This document shows, piece by piece, positions 12,381 to 20,911 of a stretch of 64,000 nucleotides of DNA (positions are counted from its first letter, which is position 1; every line of letters starts with the position of its first letter). Made by a program: the position numbers and the translations under genes. The notes under the pieces were generated by a model that was given only the letters and a program-made list of their open reading frames with translations, was not told where the DNA came from and did no database searches. The DNA is from Ramlibacter sp. WS9 (GTDB lineage: Bacteria; Pseudomonadota; Gammaproteobacteria; Burkholderiales; Burkholderiaceae_C), in the NCBI RefSeq assembly GCF_003797765.1, contig NZ_RKMB01000009.1, positions 62,001-126,000 of the forward strand. The letters run 5' to 3'.

Positions 12381-13319
12381 ATGAATGCGATTGTCACGTC
12401 CGCAGCGCAGCGAGGCGGCGCCAAGACCCGCATCCCCATCAAGGTGGAAGCGGATGCGGCACTGCCAAAGCCCGACTGGATCCGCGTGCGCCTGTCGCAC
12501 AGCGAAACCTTCCGCGGCGTCAAGCAGGTGCTGCGCGAGCAGGGCCTGCACACGGTGTGCGAAGAGGCGGCATGCCCCAACATCGGCGAGTGCTTCGGCA
12601 AGGGCACGGCCACGTTCATGGTCCTGGGCGACCTGTGCACGCGGCGCTGTCCCTTCTGTGACGTGGCGCATGGGAGGCCACAGCCGCCGGATCGCGAAGA
12701 GCCGCTCAAGCTCGCACGCACGGTCGCGCAGCTCGGCCTGAAGTACGTGGTCATCACCAGTGTGGACCGCGACGATCTGCGCGACGGCGGCGCCGGGCAT
12801 TTCGCGGCCTGCATTCGCGCCGTACGCGAGCAGTCGCCCCGCACGCAGATCGAAATCCTGACACCGGACTTCCGGGGCCGGCTCGAGGCGGCGCTGCATG
12901 CGCTCGAGGAGAGCCCACCCGACGTGATGAATCACAACCTCGAGACCGTGCCGCGCCTGTACCGCGAAGCGCGTCCCGGCGCCGACTATCAACATTCCCT
13001 GCGGTTGCTGCGCGAATTCAAGCAGACGCATCCCTCGGTCCTCACCAAGTCGGGCCTGATGCTCGGCCTGGGGGAGACCGACGAGGAAGTGCTCGAGGTC
13101 CTGCGCGACCTGCGCGCGCATGACGTCGACATGTTGACCGTCGGCCAGTACCTGCAACCGCGCCCGGGCAACCTGCCGGTGCGCCGCTATGTAGCGCCCC
13201 AGGCGTTCGAAACGTTGGCACGCCAGGCGAAGGAAATGGGATTCAGCCACGCGGCCTGCGGACCGCTCGTGCGCTCCAGCTACCACGCCGACAGCCAAGC
13301 CCAGGCGGCGGGCATCTAG
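12381..13319 (+). CDS. lipA: Lipoyl synthase
   Basis: Radical-SAM enzyme that inserts two sulfurs into octanoyl groups on the E2 (and here E3) lipoyl domains. It is 312 residues long. The auxiliary cluster cysteines are C60, C65 and C71 ([12 protein letters not shown]), the radical-SAM cluster CTRRCPFC has C86, C90 and C93, and the conserved C-terminal RSSYHA serine motif is present. No octanoyltransferase (lipB) is adjacent in this window, unlike the usual lipB-lipA pairing. Placement directly after PDH and maeB genes suggests its supply is tied to PDH synthesis. It starts 7 bases after maeB copy 2. Confidence 0.97.
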   Translation: MNAIVTSAAQRGGAKTRIPIKVEADAALPKPDWIRVRLSHSETFRGVKQVLREQGLHTVCEEAACPNIGECFGKGTATFMVLGDLCTRRCPFCDVAHGRPQPPDREEPLKLARTVAQLGLKYVVITSVDRDDLRDGGAGHFAACIRAVREQSPRTQIEILTPDFRGRLEAALHALEESPPDVMNHNLETVPRLYREARPGADYQHSLRLLREFKQTHPSVLTKSGLMLGLGETDEEVLEVLRDLRAHDVDMLTVGQYLQPRPGNLPVRRYVAPQAFETLARQAKEMGFSHAACGPLVRSSYHADSQAQAAGI

Positions 13320-13351
13320 CCGCCCCCACCCCAACCAACCAGGAAGACATC

Positions 13352-14746
13352 ATGGACAAAGACCCGATCCCCAAGCCCTTTTACAGGTCGCTCTATTTCC
13401 AGGTCATCACAGCCATCGTCATTGGCGTGCTGCTGGGCCACTTCTACCCGGAGACGGGTGCTGCGATGAAGCCGCTGGGCGACGGCTTCATCAAGCTGAT
13501 CAAGATGATCATCGCGCCCATCATCTTCTGCACGGTGGTGGTGGGGATCGCGGGCATGGAAGACATGAAGAAGGTCGGCAAGACCGGCGGCCTGGCGTTG
13601 CTGTATTTCGAGGTCGTCAGCACCGTGGCGCTGGTGATCGGGTTGGTCATCATCAACCTGGTCGGGCCAGGCGTGGGGATGAACGTCGACGCGAATGCTC
13701 TCGACACGAAGAGCATCGCGGCCTACACCGGGCCCGGCAAGATGCAGAGCACGACGGATTTCCTGCTCAACGTGATTCCGAACACCGTCGTCGATGCCTT
13801 CGCCAAAGGCGAAATCCTGCAGGTGCTGCTGTTCTCGGTGATGTTCGGGTTTGCGCTGCACAAGTTCGGTGGGCGCGGCACGATGGTGTTCGACCTGATC
13901 GAGAAGGGTTCGCACGTGCTGTTCTCTATCGTGGGGATCATCATGAAGGTGGCCCCGATCGGTGCCTTCGGCGCGATGGCCTTCACCATCGGCAAATACG
14001 GTGTCGGCTCGCTGCTCTCGCTGGGCAAGCTGATGGGCACTTTCTACGCAACCTGCTTCTTCTTCGTCTTCATCGTCCTGGGCCTCATCGCCAGGGTCCA
14101 CGGCTTCTCGATCTGGAAGTTCATCAAGTACATCAAGGAAGAACTCCTGATCGTTCTGGGCACGTCCTCGTCGGAGTCGGTGCTGCCGCGCATGATGGCC
14201 AAGATGGAGAACCTGGGCGCACGCAAGTCCGTCGTGGGCCTCGTCATTCCCACCGGCTATTCGTTCAATCTGGACGGCACGTCGATCTACCTGACCATGG
14301 CGGCGGTGTTCATCGCACAGGCCACCAACACGCCGATGTCACTGACGCAGCAGTTGACGCTGTTGGGCGTGCTGCTGCTCACGTCCAAGGGGGCCGCCGG
14401 CATCACCGGCAGCGGCTTCATCGTGCTGGCCGCGACGCTCTCGGCGGTGGGCGGCGTGCCTGTCGCCGGCCTGGCGCTGATCCTGGGCATCGACCGCTTC
14501 ATGTCCGAGGCACGTGCCCTCACCAACCTGATCGGCAATGGCGTGGCCACGGTGGTCGTCGCCCGTTGGACTGGTGACCTGGACATGAAGCGCATGCACA
14601 GCCAGCTGAACAACGAGACCGAGGCCGAGGCGGAGGAGCCCGAGGCCGTACTCGACCAGGTCGAGCATCACATGCCGGCCACGACAGCGAACGCGGCGCG
14701 CACCGACCAGCGCGGCCCGACCATGCCGTTGCCCGCGACGCGCTGA
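13352..14746 (+). CDS. dctA: C4-dicarboxylate:cation symporter DctA (DAACS family)
   Basis: Inner-membrane carrier importing succinate, fumarate and malate. It is 464 residues with the DctA layout: about eight membrane helices, a serine-rich hairpin [12 protein letters not shown] (about 267-278), [15 protein letters not shown], and a late [13 protein letters not shown] segment. The last ~45 residues form an acidic hydrophilic tail ([10 protein letters not shown]) longer than in E. coli DctA (428 residues). It is preceded by AGGAAGAC and only 32 bases separate it from lipA, so read-through from the PDH/lipA transcript is possible. A DctB/DctD-like regulatory pair lies 9 kb downstream. Feeding malate to the two malic enzymes is the obvious role. 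Confidence 0.95.
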   Translation: MDKDPIPKPFYRSLYFQVITAIVIGVLLGHFYPETGAAMKPLGDGFIKLIKMIIAPIIFCTVVVGIAGMEDMKKVGKTGGLALLYFEVVSTVALVIGLVIINLVGPGVGMNVDANALDTKSIAAYTGPGKMQSTTDFLLNVIPNTVVDAFAKGEILQVLLFSVMFGFALHKFGGRGTMVFDLIEKGSHVLFSIVGIIMKVAPIGAFGAMAFTIGKYGVGSLLSLGKLMGTFYATCFFFVFIVLGLIARVHGFSIWKFIKYIKEELLIVLGTSSSESVLPRMMAKMENLGARKSVVGLVIPTGYSFNLDGTSIYLTMAAVFIAQATNTPMSLTQQLTLLGVLLLTSKGAAGITGSGFIVLAATLSAVGGVPVAGLALILGIDRFMSEARALTNLIGNGVATVVVARWTGDLDMKRMHSQLNNETEAEAEEPEAVLDQVEHHMPATTANAARTDQRGPTMPLPATR

Positions 14747-14769
14747 TTCATCTTCCGGAACCTTCGAGC

Positions 14770-16122
14770 ATGAGTGCATCCTCTTCCCGTTCAGCCACCG
14801 CTTCGCCACACCGCATCGTCATCGTCGGCGGCGGGGCGGGCGGACTGGAACTCGCCACCCGGCTGGGCAACACGCTGGGCCGGCGCGGGACGGCGGAGGT
14901 GACGCTGATCGAGAAGACGCGCACGCATGTCTGGAAGCCCAAGCTGCATGAAATCGCTTCGGGCAGCATGGACATGAGCGCGCACGAAGTCGGCTACCTC
15001 GCGCAGTCGCACTGGCACCACTTCCGTTATCGCGTCGGCGAGATGATCGGGCTGGACCGCGAGCGGCGCGAGGTTCTGGTGGCGCCCTACCTCGATGAGG
15101 ACGGCCAGGAAGTCACGCCGCGCCGTGTGTTCGGCTACGACACCCTGGTCATGTCCGTGGGCAGCCAGAGCAATGACTTCGGAACGCCCGGGGTGCGCGA
15201 GCACGCCATGCGGCTGGAATGCGCGGCGGATGCGCTGCGCTTCCACTCGCGCATGGTCAACGCCTGCATCCGCGCCCATGCACAATCCACGCCCTTGCGT
15301 CCGGAGCAGTTGCACGTGGCCATCATCGGCGCGGGCGCCACCGGGGTCGAGCTGGCCGCCGAACTGCACCGCACCACCCGGGAAGTGGTGGCATTCGGCC
15401 TGGACCGCGTCGATGCGGACAAGGACATCAAGGTCACGGTGATCGAAGCCGCGCCGCGGGTGCTGCCCGCTCTGCCACCGCGCCTGTCGCAGGCGACGCT
15501 GGACTTGTTGCGCAAGCTGGGCGTGGAGGTGCACACGGATGCCAAGGTGGCCGAAGTCCATCCGGGCGGCGTGCGCCTGGCGGACGGGCGCGTGCTGCCG
15601 GCCGAGTTGGTGGTGTGGGCGGCCGGGGTCAAGGCCCCGGATTTCCTGAAGGACATCGCGGGCCTGGAGACCAACCGGATCAACCAGCTGGTGGTCGCCC
15701 CGACGCTGCTGTGCACGCGTGACGAGAACATCTTCGCGATGGGCGACTGCGCTGCCTGCGCATGGCCCGAAGCCAATCAAGGCAAGGGTGGTTGGGTGCC
15801 GCCGCGCGCCCAGGCCGCGCACCAGCAGGCCTCGCACATCGCCGGGCAGATCCGGCGCCGCCTGGCCGGCAAGCCCTTGCGCGAGTACCGCTACCGCGAC
15901 TTCGGCTCGCTCGTCTCGCTCGGTGAATTCAGCACGGTGGGCAACATGATGGGTGGGCTCATCGGCGGCAGCCTGATGGTCGAGGGCCTGTTCGCCCGGC
16001 TGATGTATGTCTCGCTGTACAAGATGCACGAGCTGGCCTTGCACGGCTTTCCGAAGGTGGCGCTGGACACCCTGGCGCGCCTGATCGTTCGACGCACCGA
16101 ACCGCACGTGAAGCTGCATTGA
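14770..16122 (+). CDS. ndh: Type II NADH:quinone oxidoreductase (FAD-dependent, NDH-2)
   Basis: Peripheral membrane flavoenzyme passing electrons from NADH to quinone without pumping protons. It is 450 residues long. An N-terminal FAD motif IVGGGAGGLE (about residues 17-26) is followed by the NDH-2 signature HVWKPKLHE, a second nucleotide motif IIGAGATGVELAAEL (about 180), an AMGDCAACAW FAD-binding segment and an amphipathic C-terminus typical of membrane-attached NDH-2. It starts 24 bases after dctA, so it may share its transcript. The next 354 bases hold repeats rather than genes. In this context it would oxidise NADH made by PDH, together with the bd oxidase at 20.9-23.3 kb. Confidence 0.88.
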   Translation: MSASSSRSATASPHRIVIVGGGAGGLELATRLGNTLGRRGTAEVTLIEKTRTHVWKPKLHEIASGSMDMSAHEVGYLAQSHWHHFRYRVGEMIGLDRERREVLVAPYLDEDGQEVTPRRVFGYDTLVMSVGSQSNDFGTPGVREHAMRLECAADALRFHSRMVNACIRAHAQSTPLRPEQLHVAIIGAGATGVELAAELHRTTREVVAFGLDRVDADKDIKVTVIEAAPRVLPALPPRLSQATLDLLRKLGVEVHTDAKVAEVHPGGVRLADGRVLPAELVVWAAGVKAPDFLKDIAGLETNRINQLVVAPTLLCTRDENIFAMGDCAACAWPEANQGKGGWVPPRAQAAHQQASHIAGQIRRRLAGKPLREYRYRDFGSLVSLGEFSTVGNMMGGLIGGSLMVEGLFARLMYVSLYKMHELALHGFPKVALDTLARLIVRRTEPHVKLH

Positions 16123-16170
16123 CATGAACGCCACCACCTTCATGGAAATAACTCGCGGGCAGCGTGGGCG

Positions 16171-16272
16171 GGATCAGGACGGCGGGGCACTCTGCTGCGC
16201 TCATGTCCCCCGGCGCCGGGAGGGCGCCTCCTCCTTTACTTCGCTCCGCAGAATGCCCCACCGTCCTGATCC
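16171..16272 (-). repeat. Large palindromic element A1 with Shine-Dalgarno-like loop
   Basis: The arms 16171-16195 and 16248-16272 are 25 bases each, complementary except at two places. Read on the minus strand both exceptions become G-U pairs. The 52-base loop on that strand begins GGAGCGAAGTAAAGGAGG and later has CGGGGGACAT. The same loop core occurs in elements B1, B2 and A2. The 354-base gap 16123-16476 between ndh and phaC holds this element, B1 and the phaC ribosome site, and no gene I can support. Confidence 0.85.
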
Positions 16273-16319
16273 GGACACGGCGTGGTTGTTTGGTCGCCGG
16301 ATGCACCCCGACACCGAAT

Positions 16320-16419
16320 CCGCCGAGGGCGCTGGGTGGCCGATGCAGCGAGGTAAAGGAGGAGGCGCCTCCCGCGCCGGGGGACACGAGCGGAGTCGTC
16401 CGCCCGGCGTCCTTGGCGG
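16320..16419 (+). repeat. Large palindromic element B1 with Shine-Dalgarno-like loop
   Basis: The arms are 16320-16346 and 16393-16419 (27 bases). On the plus strand 20 pairs are Watson-Crick, 5 are G-U and 2 are mismatched. The 46-base loop starts AGCGAGGTAAAGGAGGAGG and contains CGGGGGACA. It is oriented opposite to A1, so the two form a tail-to-tail pair upstream of phaC. The arm sequence GGGTGGCCGATGC is shared with element B2 at 31.8 kb. Confidence 0.82.
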
Positions 16420-16476
16420 CGCGCACCCCGCAATGGATCACCCCCTCTCGACACCACAGACCAGGAAGCAACGAAC

Positions 16477-18072
16477 ATGACCGCACCTCCGTCCCCGTGG
16501 GATCCTGCCAACTGGATGACCGAGCTGGCGAAGGCGCAGCAGGGCATGCTGCATGCGTTCGCCACGCCGATGCCATCGTTCTTCCAGGCGGCGAACGATG
16601 CGCCGGGAACCGACCGCCGCTTCGCGGCCGACGCATGGCGCAACCACCCCGGGTTCGACGCGATGGCGCGCAACTACCTGTCGTACGCCAAGGTGCTGTG
16701 CGACTCGATCGATGCCTCGCCGGCCGATGCCCGTTCCAAGGCGCAGGCGCAGTTCGCGCTGCGCCAGGTGCTGGATGCGCTCAGCCCGGCCAACTGCCTG
16801 GCCACCAACCCAGAGGCGCTGCAGCTTGCGCTGGAGACGGGCGGCGTGAGCCTGGCCGAGGGGATGCAGCAGTTCATTCAGGACGTGGCCAAAGGCCGCA
16901 TCTCGATGACCGACGACCAGGCTTTCGAAGTCGGCCGCAACGTCGCCACCACGCCCGGCAGCGTCGTGTTCGAGAACGAGCTGATGCAGCTGATCCAGTA
17001 CACGCCGGCCACCGCCAAGGTGCACCAGCGTCCCCTGGTGATCGTGCCGCCTTGCATCAACAAGTTCTACATTCTCGACCTGCAGCCGGAGAACTCGCTG
17101 GTCGCGCATTCCGTGGCGCAGGGGCACACGGTGTTCCTGGTCTCGTGGCGCAATGTTTCGGCTGCGCAGGGACATCTGGGATGGGACGACTACCTGGAGC
17201 AGGGCGTGATCGCGGCCATCGACACCGCGCTCGCGATCAGTGGATCTGATCAGGTGAACGCGCTCGGCTTTTGCGTCGGCGGAACCTTGCTGGCCTGCGC
17301 GATGGGGGTGCTGTCGGCGCGCGGCGAAGACAAGGTTTCCAGCATGACGTTGCTCACCACCATGCTGGACTTCACCGACACCGGGGAGATCGGCCTGCTT
17401 GTCGACGAACAACTGGTGGCCCGGCGCGAAGCGGCCATCGGCCAGGGCGGGTTGCTGAAAGGGCGTGAGCTGGCACAAGTGTTCGCGGCGCTGCGCGCCA
17501 ACGACCTCATCTGGCCCTACGTCGTCAACGGCTACCTGAAAGGCAAGGCGCCACCTGCCTTCGACCTCCTGTTCTGGAACGGCGACGACACCAACCTGCC
17601 GGGCCCGATGTACTGCTGGTACCTGCGCAACGCCTACCTGGAAAACAAGCTGTGCGAGCCGGGCGCCACGGTGCAGTGCGGGCAGGCGGTGGACTTTGGC
17701 GACATCGACGTTCCGGCGTTCCTTTATGCATCGCGCGACGACCACATCGTGCCCTGGCAGACGGCCTACCAGAGCACCGGCTTGCTCGGTGGCGACATCA
17801 CCTTCGTGCTGGGCGCCAGCGGACACATCGCCGGTGTCATCAACCCGCCCGCCAAGGGTAAGCGCAACCACTGGGTCGGGAAAGTGCGGGACGAGCCGCA
17901 GGCCTGGCTCGACGCCGCCGAGTCGGTGCCCGGAAGCTGGTGGCCGGCCTGGAGCAAATGGCTCGCCAAGCATGCCGGCGCCCAGATCGCGGCGCCGAAG
18001 AAACCCGGCAGCCGCAAGTTCCCCGCTCTCGAGCCGGCACCCGGGCGCTACGTGAAAGAAAAAGCGCCATGA
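16477..18072 (+). CDS. phaC: Class I polyhydroxyalkanoate synthase
   Basis: Polymerises (R)-3-hydroxybutyryl-CoA on the surface of PHB granules. It is 531 residues long, a little shorter than C. necator PhaC (589) because the N-terminal region is short. The lipase-like box GFCVGG holds the catalytic Cys 266. The other catalytic residues are Asp 422 in DDHIVPW and His 450 in GASGHIAG. Tryptophan-rich segments near the C-terminus are as expected. ATG 16477 is preceded by GGAAGCAACGAAC. phaA follows after 49 bases with a GAGGAG ribosome site. The promoter must lie in or near the repeat-filled gap 16123-16476. Confidence 0.96.
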   Translation: MTAPPSPWDPANWMTELAKAQQGMLHAFATPMPSFFQAANDAPGTDRRFAADAWRNHPGFDAMARNYLSYAKVLCDSIDASPADARSKAQAQFALRQVLDALSPANCLATNPEALQLALETGGVSLAEGMQQFIQDVAKGRISMTDDQAFEVGRNVATTPGSVVFENELMQLIQYTPATAKVHQRPLVIVPPCINKFYILDLQPENSLVAHSVAQGHTVFLVSWRNVSAAQGHLGWDDYLEQGVIAAIDTALAISGSDQVNALGFCVGGTLLACAMGVLSARGEDKVSSMTLLTTMLDFTDTGEIGLLVDEQLVARREAAIGQGGLLKGRELAQVFAALRANDLIWPYVVNGYLKGKAPPAFDLLFWNGDDTNLPGPMYCWYLRNAYLENKLCEPGATVQCGQAVDFGDIDVPAFLYASRDDHIVPWQTAYQSTGLLGGDITFVLGASGHIAGVINPPAKGKRNHWVGKVRDEPQAWLDAAESVPGSWWPAWSKWLAKHAGAQIAAPKKPGSRKFPALEPAPGRYVKEKAP

Positions 18073-18121
18073 GGCCACCGCCCCCGTTGTCCACCCTTAC
18101 CCACTGAAAGAGGAGATATCC

Positions 18122-19303
18122 ATGTCCGACATCGTCATCGTCGCCGCCGCCCGAACCGCCGTTGGGCGCTTCGGCGGCACCCTGGCCAAGACTGCAGCCC
18201 CCGACCTGGGCGCGCACGTCATCAAAGGCTTACTGGCGTCGGCGGGCGTGCCCGGCGACGCGGTGAGCGAAGTCATCATGGGCCAGGTGCTGGCCGCCGG
18301 CTCAGGGCAGAACCCGGCCCGCCAGACGGTCATCAAGTCCGGCCTCCCGCAAGCCGTGCCGGGCCTGACCATCAACGCCGTGTGCGGCTCGGGCCTCAAG
18401 GCCGTGATGCTGGCCGCGCAGGCCGTTCGCTGCGGCGACGCCGACATCGTGGTGGCGGGCGGGCAGGAAAACATGAGCGCCGCCCCCCACGTGTTGCTGG
18501 GCTCGCGCGACGGGCAGCGCATGGGCGACTGGAAGATGGTCGACTCGATGATCACCGACGGCCTGTGGGACGTCTACAACCAGTACCACATGGGCACCAC
18601 GGCCGAGAACGTGTCGAAGAAGTATGGCGTCACGCGCGAGATGCAGGACGCGCTGGCACTGGCCTCGCAGACGAAGGCCGCCGCGGCGCAGGACGCGGGG
18701 AAGTTCAAGGACGAAATCCTGCCGTTCACCATCGCGCAGAAGAAGGGCGACCCCATCGTCTTTTCGGCCGATGAATTCCTCAATCGCAAGACCAGCGCGG
18801 AAGGCTTGTCGGGCCTGCGTCCGGCCTTCGACAAGGCGGGCACAGTCACCGCCGGCAACGCATCGGGCCTGAACGACGGCGCCGCAGCGGTGCTGGTGAT
18901 GACTGCGCAACGCGCGGCGGCGTTGGGACTGAAGCCCATGGCCGTGATTCGCGCCTACGCCAGCGTCGGCCTGGACCCCACCATCATGGGCATGGGCCCC
19001 GTGCCGGCTTCGCAGCTGTGCCTGAAGAAGGCGGGCTGGTCGGCGCAAGACCTCGACCTGATGGAGATCAACGAGGCGTTTGCCGCCCAGGCCTGCGCCG
19101 TGAACCAGGAGATGGGCTGGGACACCAGCAAGATCAACGTCAATGGCGGCGCCATCGCCATCGGCCATCCGATCGGCGCTTCCGGCTGCCGCATCCTGGT
19201 CACGCTGCTGCATGAGATGCGCCGGCGCGGCGCCAACAAGGGCCTCGCCTCGCTGTGCATCGGCGGCGGCATGGGCGTCGCGCTCGCCGTCGAGCGAGTA
19301 TGA
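18122..19303 (+). CDS. phaA: Acetyl-CoA acetyltransferase (beta-ketothiolase)
   Basis: Condenses two acetyl-CoA to acetoacetyl-CoA, the first step to PHB. It is 393 residues, the usual biosynthetic thiolase size. The catalytic residues are all present: Cys 88 in NAVCGSG, His 349 in GHPIGASG and Cys 379 in LCIGGGMG. Start ATG 18122 follows AAAGAGGAGATATCC. It lies between phaC and phaB on the same strand, and the gap to phaB carries the second copy of the three-hairpin repeat. Confidence 0.97.
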   Translation: MSDIVIVAAARTAVGRFGGTLAKTAAPDLGAHVIKGLLASAGVPGDAVSEVIMGQVLAAGSGQNPARQTVIKSGLPQAVPGLTINAVCGSGLKAVMLAAQAVRCGDADIVVAGGQENMSAAPHVLLGSRDGQRMGDWKMVDSMITDGLWDVYNQYHMGTTAENVSKKYGVTREMQDALALASQTKAAAAQDAGKFKDEILPFTIAQKKGDPIVFSADEFLNRKTSAEGLSGLRPAFDKAGTVTAGNASGLNDGAAAVLVMTAQRAAALGLKPMAVIRAYASVGLDPTIMGMGPVPASQLCLKKAGWSAQDLDLMEINEAFAAQACAVNQEMGWDTSKINVNGGAIAIGHPIGASGCRILVTLLHEMRRRGANKGLASLCIGGGMGVALAVERV

Positions 19304-19385
19304 CGCTCCCCCTCGAAGCGCCTTCGGCGCCTCCCCCTCAGGGGGCAACACCAGCGGCCCGGCAAAGCCGGATCCGCGGTGTTCG
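19302..19385 (+). repeat. Three-hairpin intergenic repeat, copy 2 (phaA-phaB gap)
   Basis: The same order of stems as at 5655-5735: GCGCC-TTC-GGCGC (19318-19330), CCCCC-TCA-GGGGG (19333-19345) and CCGGC-AAA-GCCGG (19359-19371). Stem bases are kept while loop bases differ between copies. It starts directly at the phaA stop and ends about 40 bases before the phaB start. Confidence 0.78.
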
Positions 19386-19426
19386 CTGGAACAGATCAAG
19401 ACACAGTTTCAACAAGGAGCAATGAA

Positions 19427-20173
19427 ATGAGCAAGCAACGCGTAGTTCTGGTCACCGGCGGCATGGGCGGCCTGGGTGAGACGATTTCCACCAAGATGGT
19501 CGATGCCGGCTACAAGGTGGCGGTGACCTACTCGCCCGGCAATGCCAAGCACGCCGAGTGGGTGGCGCAGATGAAGTCCAAGGGCTACGAGATCCTGGCC
19601 GTGCCCTGCGACGTGGCCGACATCGATTCCTGCCATGCCGCTGTGGCCGCCGTCCAGCAAAAGCTGGGCGCGGTCGACGTGCTGGTCAACAACGCCGGCA
19701 TCACGCGCGACATGACCTTCAAGAAGATGGACAAGGTGAACTGGGACGCGGTGCTGCGCACCAACCTCGACAGCCTGTTCAACATGACCAAGCAGGTGGC
19801 CGACAGCATGGTCGAGCGCAACTGGGGCCGCGTCATCAACGTGTCGTCCGTCAACGGCTCCAAGGGCGCTTTCGGCCAGACCAACTACTCGGCGGCCAAG
19901 GCCGGCGTGCACGGCTTCACCAAGGCACTGGCGCTGGAAGTGGCGAAGAAGGGCGTGACGGTCAACACGATTTCGCCCGGCTACATCGGGACCAAGATGG
20001 TCACGGCGATTCCGCAAGAGGTGCTGGACTCCAAGATCCTGCCGAACATCCCGGTCGGCCGGCTGGGCAAGCCCGAGGAAGTCGCGGGCCTGATCATCTA
20101 CCTCGCCTCCGAAGAAGCCGCGTTCGTGACCGGAGCCAATATCGCCATCAACGGCGGCCAACACATGCAATGA
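19427..20173 (+). CDS. phaB: Acetoacetyl-CoA reductase (NADPH)
   Basis: SDR enzyme reducing acetoacetyl-CoA to (R)-3-hydroxybutyryl-CoA with NADPH. It is 248 residues. A Gly-rich cofactor motif TGGMGGLGE is near residue 10, followed by NNAGITRD, the catalytic Ser in NVSSVNGSKG, the YSAAKAG tyrosine-lysine pair and a C-terminal NGGQHMQ typical of PhaB. ATG 19427 is chosen because it follows AAGGAGC and gives the family N-terminus; an in-frame extension to 19379 would start inside the repeat. Malic enzyme in the same block is a likely NADPH source. Confidence 0.96.
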   Translation: MSKQRVVLVTGGMGGLGETISTKMVDAGYKVAVTYSPGNAKHAEWVAQMKSKGYEILAVPCDVADIDSCHAAVAAVQQKLGAVDVLVNNAGITRDMTFKKMDKVNWDAVLRTNLDSLFNMTKQVADSMVERNWGRVINVSSVNGSKGAFGQTNYSAAKAGVHGFTKALALEVAKKGVTVNTISPGYIGTKMVTAIPQEVLDSKILPNIPVGRLGKPEEVAGLIIYLASEEAAFVTGANIAINGGQHMQ

Positions 20174-20186
20174 ACGGCAAGACACA

Positions 20187-20870
20187 ATGATCAAATCCGG
20201 AATCGACCAGGACGCGCTGATCGCGGCGTTCTCACAGGCCACCACCAAGCAGAGCGAGACCTTGCGCAAGACGGTGAGCGAGGCCACGCTCAAAGCCCTG
20301 CAGGGCCGCGAGCTGACGCTGGACAACATCCGCAAGGTGCTCAAGACGGTGACCGAGGCCGCCTCCGCCGGTGCGGCGCAGAACCCGGCCAAGGCCGTGG
20401 ATGTCGAAGCGATGCTGGGCAAGGCCTTCACCGGCATGGATGCCGCCTTGTTGCAAGCCGTGGAAGCACAGCGCAAGGCGTTGCAGGGGTTCGTTGCCCA
20501 GGGCCTGGACTTGAAGGAGGGGAAGATGAAAGCCGCCGTGGCGCAACTGGAGAAGATGGAGGACGTCTTCTTCACCACGGTCTCCAAGGCCACGCAGGGC
20601 GCCGGCGGTACGCTGCAAGCGCCGTGGCAGCAAGTGCTACAGACCATGAAGGGCAAGGGCACCGACACGGGCACTCAGGCCGGCGCGGCGGTCGAACAGT
20701 TGGTGGAGCAGGCTCGCACGGCAGTGCGCGCGGGCCGCACCTCCGGGATGAATGCGGCGCAGGCCATGATGGACAGCTATGCATCGCTGGTGAGCGGTGT
20801 GCTGATCGGCATGTCCGAGGGTTTGCAGCCGCAGGCCAAGGCGGCCGCGGGCAGCGCACGCCGCCGCTAA
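20187..20870 (+). CDS. Phasin-like protein of the pha cluster (family not certain)
   Basis: A 227-residue, Ala/Lys/Gln-rich, almost wholly helical protein with no signal peptide, membrane helix or cysteine. Repeating amphipathic segments such as TLRKTVSEATLKALQG and AAVEQLVEQARTAVRAG resemble phasins, which coat PHB granules. I do not see the standard N-terminal Phasin_2 signature, so this may be a separate granule protein family. It starts 13 bases after phaB and its stop is 41 bases before cydA. Position directly after phaCAB is the main support for a granule role. Confidence 0.65.
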   Translation: MIKSGIDQDALIAAFSQATTKQSETLRKTVSEATLKALQGRELTLDNIRKVLKTVTEAASAGAAQNPAKAVDVEAMLGKAFTGMDAALLQAVEAQRKALQGFVAQGLDLKEGKMKAAVAQLEKMEDVFFTTVSKATQGAGGTLQAPWQQVLQTMKGKGTDTGTQAGAAVEQLVEQARTAVRAGRTSGMNAAQAMMDSYASLVSGVLIGMSEGLQPQAKAAAGSARRR

Positions 20871-20911
20871 AGTCATCGCGCGCCAGGTGAGATAGATAAG
20901 GGACAAGCCGC

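Noticed and set aside
13214..13230. TGGCACG match upstream of dctA as a sigma-54 promoter
   Set aside because: The downstream GC is two bases too close (N8 in place of N10), and it lies within lipA coding sequence.
16164..17249. Open frames starting in the ndh-phaC gap and running into phaC in another frame
   Set aside because: They are translations of the palindromic repeats fused to an off-frame part of phaC; no family features.
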